Below the pieces are notes generated by a model. It ran no database searches, was not told the DNA's origin, and was given only the letters and a program-made list of their open reading frames with translations. A stretch of 11,178 bases of DNA. Source: Lachnospiraceae bacterium. GTDB taxonomy: Bacteria > Bacillota > Clostridia > Lachnospirales > Lachnospiraceae. Below are positions 1 through 6,536 of the stretch, in pieces. The stretch's first letter is position 1. The number at the start of each line of letters is the position of its first letter. The stretch is from contig JAAWLS010000047.1 in the NCBI GenBank assembly GCA_022798035.1, forward strand, positions 1-11,178, given 5' to 3'. Both the position numbers and the translations under genes were made by a program.

Positions 1-7
1 TGTCGAA
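1..7 (+). promoter_or_regulatory. Possible Spo0A box (0A box)
   Basis: The first seven bases, TGTCGAA, match the known Spo0A-binding consensus TGNCGAA exactly. The box lies 29 bp upstream of the candidate -35 element of the Spo0E-like gene. Regulation by Spo0A of a phosphatase that acts on phosphorylated Spo0A would be a feedback loop, but this is inference: a 7-bp match is weak evidence and any flanking boxes fall outside the window. Confidence 0.35.
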
Positions 8-36
8 ATGTCCTGTAAAAAAATGGCGATTTTCGT

Positions 37-65
37 TTGCCTTTTTCCTGAGAAAAGACTACAAT
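37..65 (+). promoter_or_regulatory. Candidate sigma-A promoter of the Spo0E-like gene
   Basis: A -35 element TTGCCT (37-42, 4 of 6 consensus bases) and a -10 element TACAAT (60-65, 5 of 6) are separated by 17 bp. The expected start point is about 17 bases ahead of the gene's start codon. The element is reasonable but not strong. Confidence 0.4.
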
Positions 66-88
66 AGGGACAGAGGAGCCAAAGAAGA

Positions 89-265
89 ATGAACGATTTA
101 TTGAAATTACAAAAAGAAATTGAAATTGTACGGAAGAAGTTGGATGTAGCCGCAGGAAAAAATGTCTGGGCGCCGGAATGCTATCAGGTGAGTATTCAGC
201 TGGACAAACTGATTGAAGACTACATGCAATACAAAGAGGAGATTCAGCTGCTAAACTGCGGTTGA
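89..265 (+). CDS. Spo0E-like sporulation regulatory aspartyl phosphatase
   Basis: A 58-residue protein with the Spo0E family pattern: a short helical N-terminal half, a loop (residues 23-31), then S35-I-Q-L-D39 followed by K-L-I and Y45. This matches the family signature SxELDxLIxxY, in which the Ser and Asp are the core of the SQELD motif. Known family members remove the phosphate from Spo0A~P and so delay sporulation; the small size is normal for the family. The start ATG has AGAGGAG (72-78) 10 bases upstream. The gene stands alone between its own candidate promoter and the terminator at 328-372, so it is probably monocistronic. The family call rests on motif and size; its actual substrate is inferred. 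Confidence 0.8.
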   Translation: MNDLLKLQKEIEIVRKKLDVAAGKNVWAPECYQVSIQLDKLIEDYMQYKEEIQLLNCG

Positions 266-294
266 AGTAAGAGGAAAAATAGAATATAGGGGAG

Positions 295-325
295 TCAGCC
301 AGAGCTGATGCATTCGAGAAGAATG
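295..325 (+). repeat. Two small hairpins before the terminator
   Basis: Two perfect 5-bp stems lie between the Spo0E-like gene and its terminator: TCAGC/GCTGA (295-299 with 304-308, loop of 4) and CATTC/GAATG (311-315 with 321-325, loop of 5). They may add structure to the 3' end of the short mRNA. Stems this short can arise by chance. Confidence 0.35.
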
Positions 326-327
326 AG

Positions 328-372
328 AAAACAGAGTTAGGAGTAAATTTTATCTTCTAACTCTGTTTTTTT
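328..372 (+). terminator. Intrinsic terminator after the Spo0E-like gene
   Basis: The 10-bp perfect stem ACAGAGTTAG/CTAACTCTGT (331-340 with 357-366) extends inward by three pairs (one G-T) to a 10-base loop, and is followed by an unbroken T run at 366-372. This is a strong Rho-independent terminator. Its T run ends two bases before the next promoter, so the two transcription units are back to back. Confidence 0.92.
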
Positions 373-373
373 A

Positions 374-402
374 GTGACAAAATCCGAGAAAGCAGGTATA
401 AT
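374..402 (+). promoter_or_regulatory. Sigma-A promoter of the chemoreceptor gene
   Basis: GTGACA (374-379, 5 of 6 to TTGACA) and a perfect TATAAT (397-402) are separated by exactly 17 bp. The start point would be near 408-410, giving a leader of about 125 bases. No motility sigma factor (sigma-28) pattern was seen, so the receptor gene appears to use the housekeeping polymerase. Confidence 0.8.
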
Positions 403-430
403 GTGAATAACTATTCTATAAAAGGATTTC

Positions 431-447
431 GGTATCAAAATGATACC
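431..447 (+). promoter_or_regulatory. Palindrome in the chemoreceptor leader
   Basis: The perfect inverted repeat GGTATCA-AAA-TGATACC has half-site centres 10 bp apart, as expected for a dimeric DNA-binding regulator on one face of the helix. It lies just downstream of the promoter, about 25-40 bases after the predicted start point, where a bound repressor could block elongation. It could instead fold as a small RNA hairpin, although a 3-base loop is tight. Confidence 0.4.
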
Positions 448-534
448 CTGTATTTATTTCAGAAGATTGGGAAGTCGAAATGACAGGCAGCCTGAATCTT
501 TAGAATCATAACTTAGAAGAATGAGGTCATAAAA

Positions 535-1893
535 ATGGGAAAAACAACAACAAAACTGGTAAAATCAATTGCGGAGTTGAAAGAGGCTGATTATTCCAGC
601 GAGCCGGAACTGCATGATGTGTATCAGCGTCTGGTAAATGGAAGAGAGCAGTTTGCAGGGATTTTAGAAAAAAATATCAAGGCAGTTATGCAGATTAGTT
701 CTCTGGATTTGACAATGCAGCATGAAACCGACAAGATTCTTGAGATATCCCGCAATGTGGCAAAGGCAACAGAAGTTATTTTTGGAGCATCCTCAGAAGA
801 TTCTTCTGTGGAAGGCAACAATTCTTTGGAAGAATTGACAAATACGATTATCAAAGTGTCAGAGGAGACAGAAGAGGTGTATCGGAAGATAGAGGAGGGG
901 CAGAATGAACTCACCTCAGTGAAAGAGCTTTCCAGACAGGCAATTGAAGTGTCCAAAGAAATGCGCAAAGACATGGATGATTTGCTTGGAATTATCAATA
1001 ATATGAACGAAGTAATTGCAGGAATTGAGTCCATATCACTCCAGACAAATCTGCTGGCGCTGAATGCTTCCATCGAGGCGGCGAGAGCAGGAAGAGCAGG
1101 AAGAGGATTTGCAGTGGTGGCAGACGAGATTCGTGCTTTGGCAGAACAGACCCAGAAATTGACGGGAGATATGGGGAATTTTGTGGAGGGAATCCGGGGA
1201 GCTTCCCAGAAGAGCGCAGGAAGTACTACAAACACGATAGATGCACTGGGAACAATGACAGAGAAAATAGGAAACATATGGGTATTGAACGATGAAAATC
1301 AGAAACATGTATCTCAGGTAAGTGAATCCGTTACTTCGCTTGCGGCAGTCAGTCAGGAAATCAGCAGTACCATGACGGAGATGGAGAATCAATTGAGAAG
1401 CAGTACGGATTTCATGCAGGAAATCGGAGGCGAACTTACGAAGGCCACAGAACCCGTGGTGGAGATAGAGGGAATGCTGGATAGAGCGTTAAAGCAAATG
1501 GGAAATATGGCGAACGACGCATTTTTTCACCTGAAGAACCGGGAATTTGCAAAATATGTGCAGACTGCGATTACAGCGCATCGGACTTGGATTAGCAATC
1601 TGAGGAAAATGGTGGAAGCACGTTTGGTTTCCCCGCTTCAGCTGGATGCTTCCAAATGTGGTTTTGGGCATTTTTACTATTCCATCACACCGGACATCGA
1701 AGAGGTGAAGCCTATTTGGGAGGCTTTGGGGGAGAAACATAGAAAATTCCACGGATACGGCTCAGAGGCGATTCGGGCTTTATTTGAGGAAGATTATGGA
1801 AGGGCAGAGCAAATCTGCAGAGAGGCAGAAGAATATTCAGAAGAATTGATTGCCGATATGGATAAAATGCTGCAAATTGCATTAGCTGAATAA
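535..1893 (+). CDS. Soluble methyl-accepting chemoreceptor with C-terminal CZB zinc-binding domain
   Basis: A 452-residue chemoreceptor without transmembrane segment or signal peptide, so it should be cytoplasmic. Residues 1-83 are a helical N-terminal part of unknown role, followed by a Ser/Glu/Asn-rich break (85-96). Residues 97-310 form the long coiled-coil signalling hairpin, with the conserved tip [17 protein letters not shown] at 170-186 and [12 protein letters not shown] at 189-200; the tip contacts CheA and CheW. Residues about 340-450 are a CZB domain with all four expected zinc ligands: H349, C375 (in CGFGHF), H402 and H406 (HxxxH). CZB domains in known receptors such as the soluble TlpD sense zinc or oxidants through the zinc-Cys centre. 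One oddity: tip residue 187 is Arg where receptors almost always have Glu. The start ATG has GAGGT (523-527) 7 bases upstream. It is a single-gene unit with its own promoter and terminator, and no che genes lie in the window. Confidence 0.93.
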   Translation: MGKTTTKLVKSIAELKEADYSSEPELHDVYQRLVNGREQFAGILEKNIKAVMQISSLDLTMQHETDKILEISRNVAKATEVIFGASSEDSSVEGNNSLEELTNTIIKVSEETEEVYRKIEEGQNELTSVKELSRQAIEVSKEMRKDMDDLLGIINNMNEVIAGIESISLQTNLLALNASIEAARAGRAGRGFAVVADEIRALAEQTQKLTGDMGNFVEGIRGASQKSAGSTTNTIDALGTMTEKIGNIWVLNDENQKHVSQVSESVTSLAAVSQEISSTMTEMENQLRSSTDFMQEIGGELTKATEPVVEIEGMLDRALKQMGNMANDAFFHLKNREFAKYVQTAITAHRTWISNLRKMVEARLVSPLQLDASKCGFGHFYYSITPDIEEVKPIWEALGEKHRKFHGYGSEAIRALFEEDYGRAEQICREAEEYSEELIADMDKMLQIALAE

Positions 1894-1902
1894 AATAGAG
1901 AG

Positions 1903-1941
1903 AAAAAGGACGTTGTATCATAGAGTACAGCGTCCTTTTTT
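1903..1941 (+). terminator. Intrinsic terminator after the chemoreceptor gene
   Basis: A 15-bp stem (AAAAAGGACGTTGTA at 1903-1917 with 1926-1940, one G-T pair) closes an 8-base loop and ends in a T run (1936-1941). It begins 10 bases after the stop codon. It separates the receptor from the dcw cluster. Confidence 0.93.
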
Positions 1942-2053
1942 ATCTTATAGGAAATTCTTTCTTGTAGAGAAGCCTCTGCAGCCCGTCTGGTTTGCCCTTG
2001 TACACGGGGATGAAAAAAATCTTCTCTGTCTGGTTGGGAAATTCCTTTGGATT
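1942..2053 (+). other. Intergenic stretch with nothing recognised
   Basis: The space between the receptor stop codon and the mraZ start is 322 bases. Its left end is the terminator and its right end holds the mraZ promoter and repeat array. In this middle part I see no convincing gene, RNA family or strong hairpin. Short possible reading frames here lack ribosome sites and family features. Confidence 0.5.
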
Positions 2054-2058
2054 TTCTA

Positions 2059-2087
2059 TTGCTTTTTTCCCTGTGATAAGATAGAAT
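2059..2087 (+). promoter_or_regulatory. Candidate mraZ (dcw operon) promoter
   Basis: Two overlapping options exist. TTGCTT (2059-2064) and TAGAAT (2082-2087, 5 of 6) are 17 bp apart. Alternatively, TGATAAGAT (2074-2082) is an extended -10 element with TG one base ahead of TAAGAT. Either puts the start point at roughly 2089-2094, immediately before the AAGTGG array, so the array would be transcribed. The -35 elements are poor, which could fit a regulated promoter. Confidence 0.45.
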
Positions 2088-2094
2088 GGAATAA

Positions 2095-2164
2095 AAGTGG
2101 AGAGAAGTGGTAAAGAAGTGGTGAAAAAGGGTAATAAGTGGTGGATAAGTGGATAAAAATGTGG
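2095..2164 (+). promoter_or_regulatory. Array of AAGTGG boxes, likely MraZ operator
   Basis: AAGTGG occurs at 2095, 2105, 2116, 2136 and 2147, with a degenerate copy AAAGGG at 2126 and ATGTGG at 2159. A further weak box, GAATGG, lies at 2084 and overlaps the candidate -10. Steps are 10-12 bp, close to one helical turn, so all boxes face the same side of the DNA. MraZ is known to bind direct repeats near its own promoter: TGGG plus 5-bp spacers in E. coli and AAAGTG-type 10-bp repeats in mollicutes. The sequence and spacing here match that type closely, and the array sits directly before mraZ. Binding is inferred. Confidence 0.8.
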
Positions 2165-2203
2165 AAAACTCCAAGAGAGTGAACCGCCACTCCTGATGGT
2201 CAG

Positions 2204-2210
2204 AAGGTGA
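2204..2210 (+). promoter_or_regulatory. Ribosome binding site of mraZ
   Basis: AAGGTGA ends 5 bases before ATG 2216 and includes the upstream in-frame GTG at 2207. The ATG is therefore the real start, which also gives the normal MraZ N-terminus MFMGEY. Confidence 0.75.
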
Positions 2211-2215
2211 TTTCT

Positions 2216-2647
2216 ATGTTCATGGGCGAATACAATCACACAGTTGATACAAAGGGCAGACTGATAGTTCCATCCAAATTCCGAGAATTGTTAGGGGATG
2301 AATTTGTTGTAACAAAGGGACTGGACGGATGCTTATTCGTGTATTCCGGTGAAGAGTGGAAAATCATTGAGGCCAAATTCAGGGAAGTATCACAGTTCTC
2401 CAAAGAAGCCCGTAAATTTGCAAGATTCTTTTTTGCAGGAGCAGCAAGCTGTGAAGTAGACAAGCAGGGGCGTGTACTGTTACCGGCAGTCCTGCGGGAA
2501 TTTGCCGGAATTGAAAAAGAGGTTGTTTTGGCAGGTGTTTTGAATCATATTGAGATTTGGAGTAAAGACAGATGGCAGGAAACCAGTGAATACGATGATG
2601 TGGAGGAAATAGCAGAACACATGGCGAGTCTGGGACTTACCATTTAA
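2216..2647 (+). CDS. mraZ: Transcriptional regulator MraZ
   Basis: A 143-residue protein of standard MraZ length. It has two tandem SpoVT/AbrB-like (swapped-hairpin) DNA-binding units with the diagnostic DxxGR motifs D11-T-K-G-R15 and D82-K-Q-G-R86, the typical start MFMGEYNHT and the [11 protein letters not shown] segment. MraZ proteins form ring-shaped oligomers and regulate the dcw cluster by binding direct repeats upstream of their own gene; the AAGTGG array ends about 50 bases before this start. An in-frame GTG at 2207 would add three residues but overlaps the ribosome site and is not preferred. This is the first gene of the dcw operon; rsmH follows after 112 bases without an obvious terminator. 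Confidence 0.97.
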   Translation: MFMGEYNHTVDTKGRLIVPSKFRELLGDEFVVTKGLDGCLFVYSGEEWKIIEAKFREVSQFSKEARKFARFFFAGAASCEVDKQGRVLLPAVLREFAGIEKEVVLAGVLNHIEIWSKDRWQETSEYDDVEEIAEHMASLGLTI

Positions 2648-2759
2648 CCTGGATGTCAGCCCGCCGGAGTCAAATACCCATGCAGGCATGTCTGTTTTTC
2701 TCATTGTTTACGGGAATAAATCGGACAATCACGGTCAGGAGAAACCGGAAAGGAATTTT

Positions 2760-3716
2760 ATGGAATTCAAACATAAATCCGTACTTTTGAAGGAGACAGT
2801 CGAATATCTGAACGTGAAACCGGATGGAGTATATGTAGATGGAACGCTAGGCGGCGGTGGACATGCCTACGAGGTGTGCAAGCGCTTATCTTCCAAAGGG
2901 AAATTTATCGGAATTGACCAGGACGAAGATGCCATAAAAGCGGCAAACAGAAGATTATTAGAATTTGAAGATAACATACAGATTGTTCGAAGCAACTATT
3001 ATCAAATGCGGGAAATAGTCATGGAATACGGAATCCGCCAAGTAGATGGCATTGTATTGGATTTGGGGGTTTCTTCCTACCAATTGGATGCTCCGGATAG
3101 AGGATTTACTTATCGGGTGGAGGATGCGCCGCTAGATATGCGGATGGACAGCCGGCAGAAATTTACAGCCAAAGATTTGGTGAATACTTACAGTGAAATG
3201 GATTTGTACCGGGTAATTCGTGACTATGGAGAGGAAAAATTTGCCAAAAATATTGCGAAACATATTGCAGCAGCAAGGGCAAAGAAGGAAATTGAGACAA
3301 CGGGAGAGCTGACAGAGATAATTAAGGCAGCTATTCCTGCAAAAATACGAATGAATGGAGGTCATCCGGCCAAACGTACCTTTCAGGCAATCAGAATTGA
3401 GTTGAACAGAGAACTGGAAGTACTTCAGGATTCTTTGGACAATATGATAGATTTGCTGGGTCCGGGCGGCAGAATTTGCATTATCACGTTTCATTCCCTA
3501 GAGGACCGGATAGTAAAGAACATATTTAAGAAAAGTGAGAACCCGTGTACCTGCCCTGGAGATTTTCCAGTGTGCGTGTGCGGCAGGAAACCATTGGGAA
3601 AGGCAGTTACTAGAAAGCCTGTGTTGCCATCCGAGGAAGAGATTGCATATAATTCCCGTGCGAAAAGTGCAAAGCTCAGAGTTTTTGAGAAGGATAAAAA
3701 GGCGGAAATCAGATAG
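2760..3716 (+). CDS. rsmH: 16S rRNA (cytosine-1402-N4)-methyltransferase RsmH
   Basis: A 318-residue enzyme, close to the usual size. It transfers methyl from S-adenosylmethionine to N4 of C1402 in 16S rRNA, which tunes the ribosomal P site. Visible motifs: the SAM-binding loop GTLGGGGH (28-35), GIDQD (51-55), DLGVSS (101-106), [13 protein letters not shown] (206-218), FHSLEDR (244-250), the CxC...CxC cluster (C263, C265, C272, C274) and the C-terminal SRAKSAKLR (299-307). The start chosen is ATG 2760, because AAAGGA at 2749-2754 lies 5 bases upstream and the protein then begins [10 protein letters not shown] as in relatives. The frame stays open upstream to 2688, but those residues do not resemble RsmH. 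It is followed by ftsL after 11 bases. Confidence 0.97.
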   Translation: MEFKHKSVLLKETVEYLNVKPDGVYVDGTLGGGGHAYEVCKRLSSKGKFIGIDQDEDAIKAANRRLLEFEDNIQIVRSNYYQMREIVMEYGIRQVDGIVLDLGVSSYQLDAPDRGFTYRVEDAPLDMRMDSRQKFTAKDLVNTYSEMDLYRVIRDYGEEKFAKNIAKHIAAARAKKEIETTGELTEIIKAAIPAKIRMNGGHPAKRTFQAIRIELNRELEVLQDSLDNMIDLLGPGGRICIITFHSLEDRIVKNIFKKSENPCTCPGDFPVCVCGRKPLGKAVTRKPVLPSEEEIAYNSRAKSAKLRVFEKDKKAEIR

Positions 3717-3719
3717 GAG
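3715..3719 (+). promoter_or_regulatory. Ribosome binding site deciding the ftsL start
   Basis: AGGAG overlaps the rsmH stop codon and lies 8 bases ahead of GTG 3728. An earlier in-frame GTG at 3719 overlaps this site, so it is unlikely to be the start. The overlap with the stop codon suggests translational coupling of rsmH and ftsL. Confidence 0.7.
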
Positions 3720-3727
3720 TGAAAACA

Positions 3728-4255
3728 GTGAGACAGCAGGGTAATACATTACACAAGGAAAAAACTGTAGATTATATAGATGGAAATACAGTCAGAAGAT
3801 TACAGCCGGAGCCAAAACGGAGAAGTGAAGAGACCCATCGGGAGTTTGAAAAGAAGCAGAAGAAGGACAAGGAACTTCGTGAGAGAAAGAAAGCTGTCCG
3901 GGCAGCTGCCAGGAGAAATCAGGAGCGGGCTCTTCAGATGAGCCCAGGATATGTTTTGTTTTTGGCGGTGTCCATGATAGTGATGGTTGGAGTTGTAGGT
4001 GTTTATCTTCAGTTGAAGTCAGAGCTTACCGGGAGAGTAAAGCATGTGGCGTCTCTAAAGAGCCAGGTGCTGGAGTTGAAAACAGACAATGACGCGGAGC
4101 AGAAGAGAATTGACAATTCTGTGAATCTGGAGGAAGTGCGTCAGAAAGCAATAGGAGAATTAGGCATGATTTATCCTGGAAAAGACCAGATTATATATTT
4201 CAAGGTAGACACCAGTGATTATATGAATCAGTATCAGGATATCCCAATAAAATAA
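3728..4255 (+). CDS. ftsL: Cell division protein FtsL
   Basis: A 175-residue bitopic membrane protein counted from GTG 3728. Residues 1-72 are a very basic, charged cytoplasmic part rich in Lys, Arg and Glu. A single transmembrane helix spans about 75-94. The outside part begins as a leucine-zipper-like coiled coil and ends in the FtsL signature LEEVRQKAIGELGMIYP, with LGM at 145-147. FtsL with DivIC/FtsB and DivIB/FtsQ forms the complex that holds and activates FtsW and the division PBP at the septum. Its position between rsmH and the class B PBP gene is the conserved one. The cytoplasmic tail is longer than in the well-known B. subtilis protein. DivIC has a similar layout, but the locus favours FtsL. 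Confidence 0.9.
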   Translation: MRQQGNTLHKEKTVDYIDGNTVRRLQPEPKRRSEETHREFEKKQKKDKELRERKKAVRAAARRNQERALQMSPGYVLFLAVSMIVMVGVVGVYLQLKSELTGRVKHVASLKSQVLELKTDNDAEQKRIDNSVNLEEVRQKAIGELGMIYPGKDQIIYFKVDTSDYMNQYQDIPIK

Positions 4256-4262
4256 AGAAGGT
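4255..4262 (+). promoter_or_regulatory. Ribosome binding site supporting a TTG start for the first PBP
   Basis: AAGAAGGT lies 8 bases before TTG 4271. The nearby ATG at 4264 is in another frame, and the first in-frame ATG (codon 20) has no such site and would cut into the basic segment before the membrane helix. Confidence 0.65.
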
Positions 4263-4270
4263 AATGACGA

Positions 4271-6415
4271 TTGGCAAAAGGAAAGAAAAGACCTCCGAAG
4301 AGAGAACCTGAAAAGTTTTCCCGAAAAATGAAGAAAAAACTGCTGGTAATGTTCGGCGTTGTGATAGCGCTTTTGGGAGGATTGATTGGAAGGCTGTGCT
4401 ACATAGAGCGGGTAAAAGGCGCTGAGTATGAGAAACAGGTGCTGAGCCAGCAGGGTTATGAAAGTAAAAGCATTCCTTATCAGAGAGGAGAAATTTTAGA
4501 TTCCAAAGGAACTGTGCTGGCCTGCAGCGTAGATGTGTACAATGTCATTTTAGACTGTAAATTAATCAATGAAGAGACTTATGACGCAGCACAAAAGAAA
4601 AAAATAAAGAAGTACGTGGAACCGACGGTTACGGCATTGCTGCAATGTTTCCCGGATGTTACGGAAGAAGAAGTAATGACTGCTCTGACAGAGAAGGCAG
4701 ACAGTCGTTATTTTGTTTTGCGCAAAAGGCTCCACTATGAGGAGATTAAAGAGTTCCAGGAGCTGGAGGCAGAGGTAAACAAAAAGGGTAAAAAAGTAAA
4801 TCCCAATGTACAGGGCGTTTGGTTTGAAAAGGAATACCAGAGGGAATATCCTTATGGCAGTCTTGCCAGCAAAGTTTTGGGGTATACTACTTCTGGTAAT
4901 GAAGGAATCGGCGGCCTTGAGGATTACTATAACGATGTGCTGAATGGAATCAACGGCAGACAGTATGGAGTTCTCAATTCCGACAGTAATTTTGAGAAAA
5001 CCATCAAAGAGCCGGTGAACGGCAAGACGCTGATTACCACGATAGACATGAATATCCAGAAAGTGATACAGGAAAAAATTGCCCAGTTTCAGGAAGAACA
5101 CAGAGATGAGGTGGAAGAGGGGCCAGGCAGTAAACAGGCCGGAGTGCTTGTGATGAATCCTCAGAATGGGGAAATTATGGGAATGTCTGACAGCTTGGTA
5201 TACGACTTAAATAATCCAAGGGATTTGTCCCCTTACTATACCGAGGAGGAAATCAATTCTTTTGACGAAGAAGAAAAACTTAAAAAACTGAATAAAATCT
5301 GGCAGAATTACTGTACCACCTACACTTATGAGCCAGGTTCTACAACGAAACCTTTCACAGTGGCCACAGCTTTGGAAACTGGAAAGACGAGAGAGTGGTA
5401 TGACTGTGATGGAATTGAGAAAATAGGAGGACATGACATCAAATGCGTACAGCGTTCTGGACACGGTCCCCAGACGTTAGAAGAGTCGCTGATGAATTCC
5501 TGTAATGATGCCATGATGCAGATGGCGGCCGAGATAGGGAAGGAAGATTTCTATAAATATCAGAACATATTTAATTTTGGACTGCGGACGAATATTGACC
5601 TTCCAGGAGAGGCCAGAACAGATACGTTGATTTATACAGTGAACAACACTAACAGCACGTCCCTGGCAACAAATGCATTCGGACAGAATTTTAATGTGAC
5701 GATGGTTCAGCTTGCATCTGCCTTTTCCTCCCTCATCAATGGAGGTTATTACTATCAGCCCCATTTGGTGAAAAAAATTGTGGATGACAACGGAAACACG
5801 GTGCAAAATGTAGAGCCTACGGTGTTAAAGCAGACGATTTCCAGACAGACCAGCGACAAAATCAAACAATTTCTCTATAGAACAGTGTCTGAGGGGACAG
5901 GAAGAAGCGCGAAAGTAGAAGGATATTCTATGGGAGGTAAGACCGGAACTGCGCAGAAAGGGAACAGGGATGACAAGAAATATGTGGTTTCTTTTATAGG
6001 ATTTGCTCCGGTGGAGAATCCTCAGGTGCTGGTTTATGTTGTGATTGATGAGGCAAACGTGCCTTTGGAACAGCAGAGCAGTGCTTTGGCTACAAATTTA
6101 GCCAAGGAGATATTTGAAGAGATTCTTCCTTATATTAATGTCTTCCAGGATGAAGCGCCAGGAGAACCTCAGGACACCGAAGGAAATGAAGGTGAGGCAG
6201 AAAATCCTCAGGAATCTGGAGAAAATGAGGGAGGAGGAGCTCAGCCGGAAGGCGGAACAGAAGATGCTCCAGAAGGCGGTCAGGAACCGGGAGGCGGCCA
6301 GACACCGGAGGGAGGAGAACCAGCCCAGCCAGGCGGAAATGAAGGAGAGCCGGAATACCCGGCAGAAGGAGTTCCGGAATCAATGCCGGAAGGCAGTCAG
6401 GAGCCTGGAGAGTAA
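4271..6415 (+). CDS. Class B penicillin-binding protein (FtsI/PBP2-type transpeptidase) with Pro/Glu/Gly-rich tail
   Basis: A 714-residue septal-type transpeptidase with a TTG start. A basic N-terminus (1-23) precedes one membrane anchor (about 24-44). The PBP dimerisation/pedestal region follows, including RGEILDSKG (72-80) and the REYPYGSLASKVLGY segment (191-205). The transpeptidase domain carries all three active-site motifs: S357-T-T-K360 (catalytic serine), S410-C-N412 and K557-T-G559. It crosslinks peptidoglycan stem peptides outside the membrane and should pair with FtsW and FtsL. Residues 626-714 form a low-complexity acidic tail with PEGG and PGG repeats; the PASTA domains found at this place in B. 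subtilis PBP2B and SpoVD are absent. It lies 15 bases after ftsL. Whether this copy is the vegetative division enzyme and the next one the sporulation enzyme cannot be settled from sequence alone. Confidence 0.93.
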   Translation: MAKGKKRPPKREPEKFSRKMKKKLLVMFGVVIALLGGLIGRLCYIERVKGAEYEKQVLSQQGYESKSIPYQRGEILDSKGTVLACSVDVYNVILDCKLINEETYDAAQKKKIKKYVEPTVTALLQCFPDVTEEEVMTALTEKADSRYFVLRKRLHYEEIKEFQELEAEVNKKGKKVNPNVQGVWFEKEYQREYPYGSLASKVLGYTTSGNEGIGGLEDYYNDVLNGINGRQYGVLNSDSNFEKTIKEPVNGKTLITTIDMNIQKVIQEKIAQFQEEHRDEVEEGPGSKQAGVLVMNPQNGEIMGMSDSLVYDLNNPRDLSPYYTEEEINSFDEEEKLKKLNKIWQNYCTTYTYEPGSTTKPFTVATALETGKTREWYDCDGIEKIGGHDIKCVQRSGHGPQTLEESLMNSCNDAMMQMAAEIGKEDFYKYQNIFNFGLRTNIDLPGEARTDTLIYTVNNTNSTSLATNAFGQNFNVTMVQLASAFSSLINGGYYYQPHLVKKIVDDNGNTVQNVEPTVLKQTISRQTSDKIKQFLYRTVSEGTGRSAKVEGYSMGGKTGTAQKGNRDDKKYVVSFIGFAPVENPQVLVYVVIDEANVPLEQQSSALATNLAKEIFEEILPYINVFQDEAPGEPQDTEGNEGEAENPQESGENEGGGAQPEGGTEDAPEGGQEPGGGQTPEGGEPAQPGGNEGEPEYPAEGVPESMPEGSQEPGE

Positions 6416-6465
6416 CAGATGCCAGAAGGCGTCCAACTATGAAAGCAGCAGATAAAAGGACACCC

Positions 6466-6496
6466 TTGATAAAAATAGTACATAACCTTGTAAAAT
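6466..6496 (+). promoter_or_regulatory. Weak candidate promoter before the second PBP gene
   Basis: TTGATA (6466-6471, 5 of 6) and TAAAAT (6491-6496, 5 of 6) are separated by 19 bp, longer than ideal. If used, transcription would start near 6503, inside the leader inverted repeat described for 6481-6534. Confidence is low because the region is A/T-rich. Confidence 0.3.
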
Positions 6497-6534
6497 AAGT
6501 AATAGATTATAGTAATTATTACAGTGAGGTTATG
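6481..6534 (+). promoter_or_regulatory. Inverted repeat enclosing the ribosome site of the second PBP gene
   Basis: CATAACCT (6481-6488) pairs perfectly with AGGTTATG (6527-6534). The right arm contains most of the ribosome site GTGAGGT (6524-6530), which stands 6 bases before ATG 6537. A second perfect stem, GTAATA/TATTAC (6499-6504 with 6517-6522), is nested inside. In a read-through transcript from the upstream genes this fold could hide the ribosome site. The regulatory role is inference. Confidence 0.45.
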
Positions 6535-6536
6535 AT

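Noticed and set aside
403..534. Riboswitch (for example cyclic di-GMP) in the chemoreceptor leader
   Set aside because: The leader is long enough, but none of the conserved GEMM-type core bases are present; only the small palindrome is seen.
624..1277. Long open frame on the minus strand inside the chemoreceptor gene
   Set aside because: It is antisense to a clear receptor gene, is Ser/Ile-rich as expected for the reverse of coiled-coil codons, and shows no family motif or ribosome site.
1913..2113. Possible 66-residue gene between the chemoreceptor and mraZ
   Set aside because: It begins inside the terminator hairpin and ends inside the MraZ box array, lacks a ribosome site and resembles no known protein.
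2645..2700. Terminator between mraZ and rsmH (CATG repeats followed by TCTGTTTTT)
   Set aside because: The possible stem is only about 4 bp and the T run is short, so read-through into rsmH is expected.
2688..2759. Longer N-terminus for rsmH
   Set aside because: The extra residues do not resemble RsmH, and ATG 2760 has its own ribosome site and gives the conserved N-terminus.
6114..6455. Open + strand frame of 113 codons across the end of the first PBP
   Set aside because: It is a frame shadow of the purine-rich low-complexity tail; the translation is Lys/Arg/Glu noise and there is no ribosome site or motif.
6466..6488. Sporulation sigma-E promoter before the second PBP gene
   Set aside because: CATAACCT only partly matches the sigma-E -10 pattern and no ATA-type -35 lies at the right distance.
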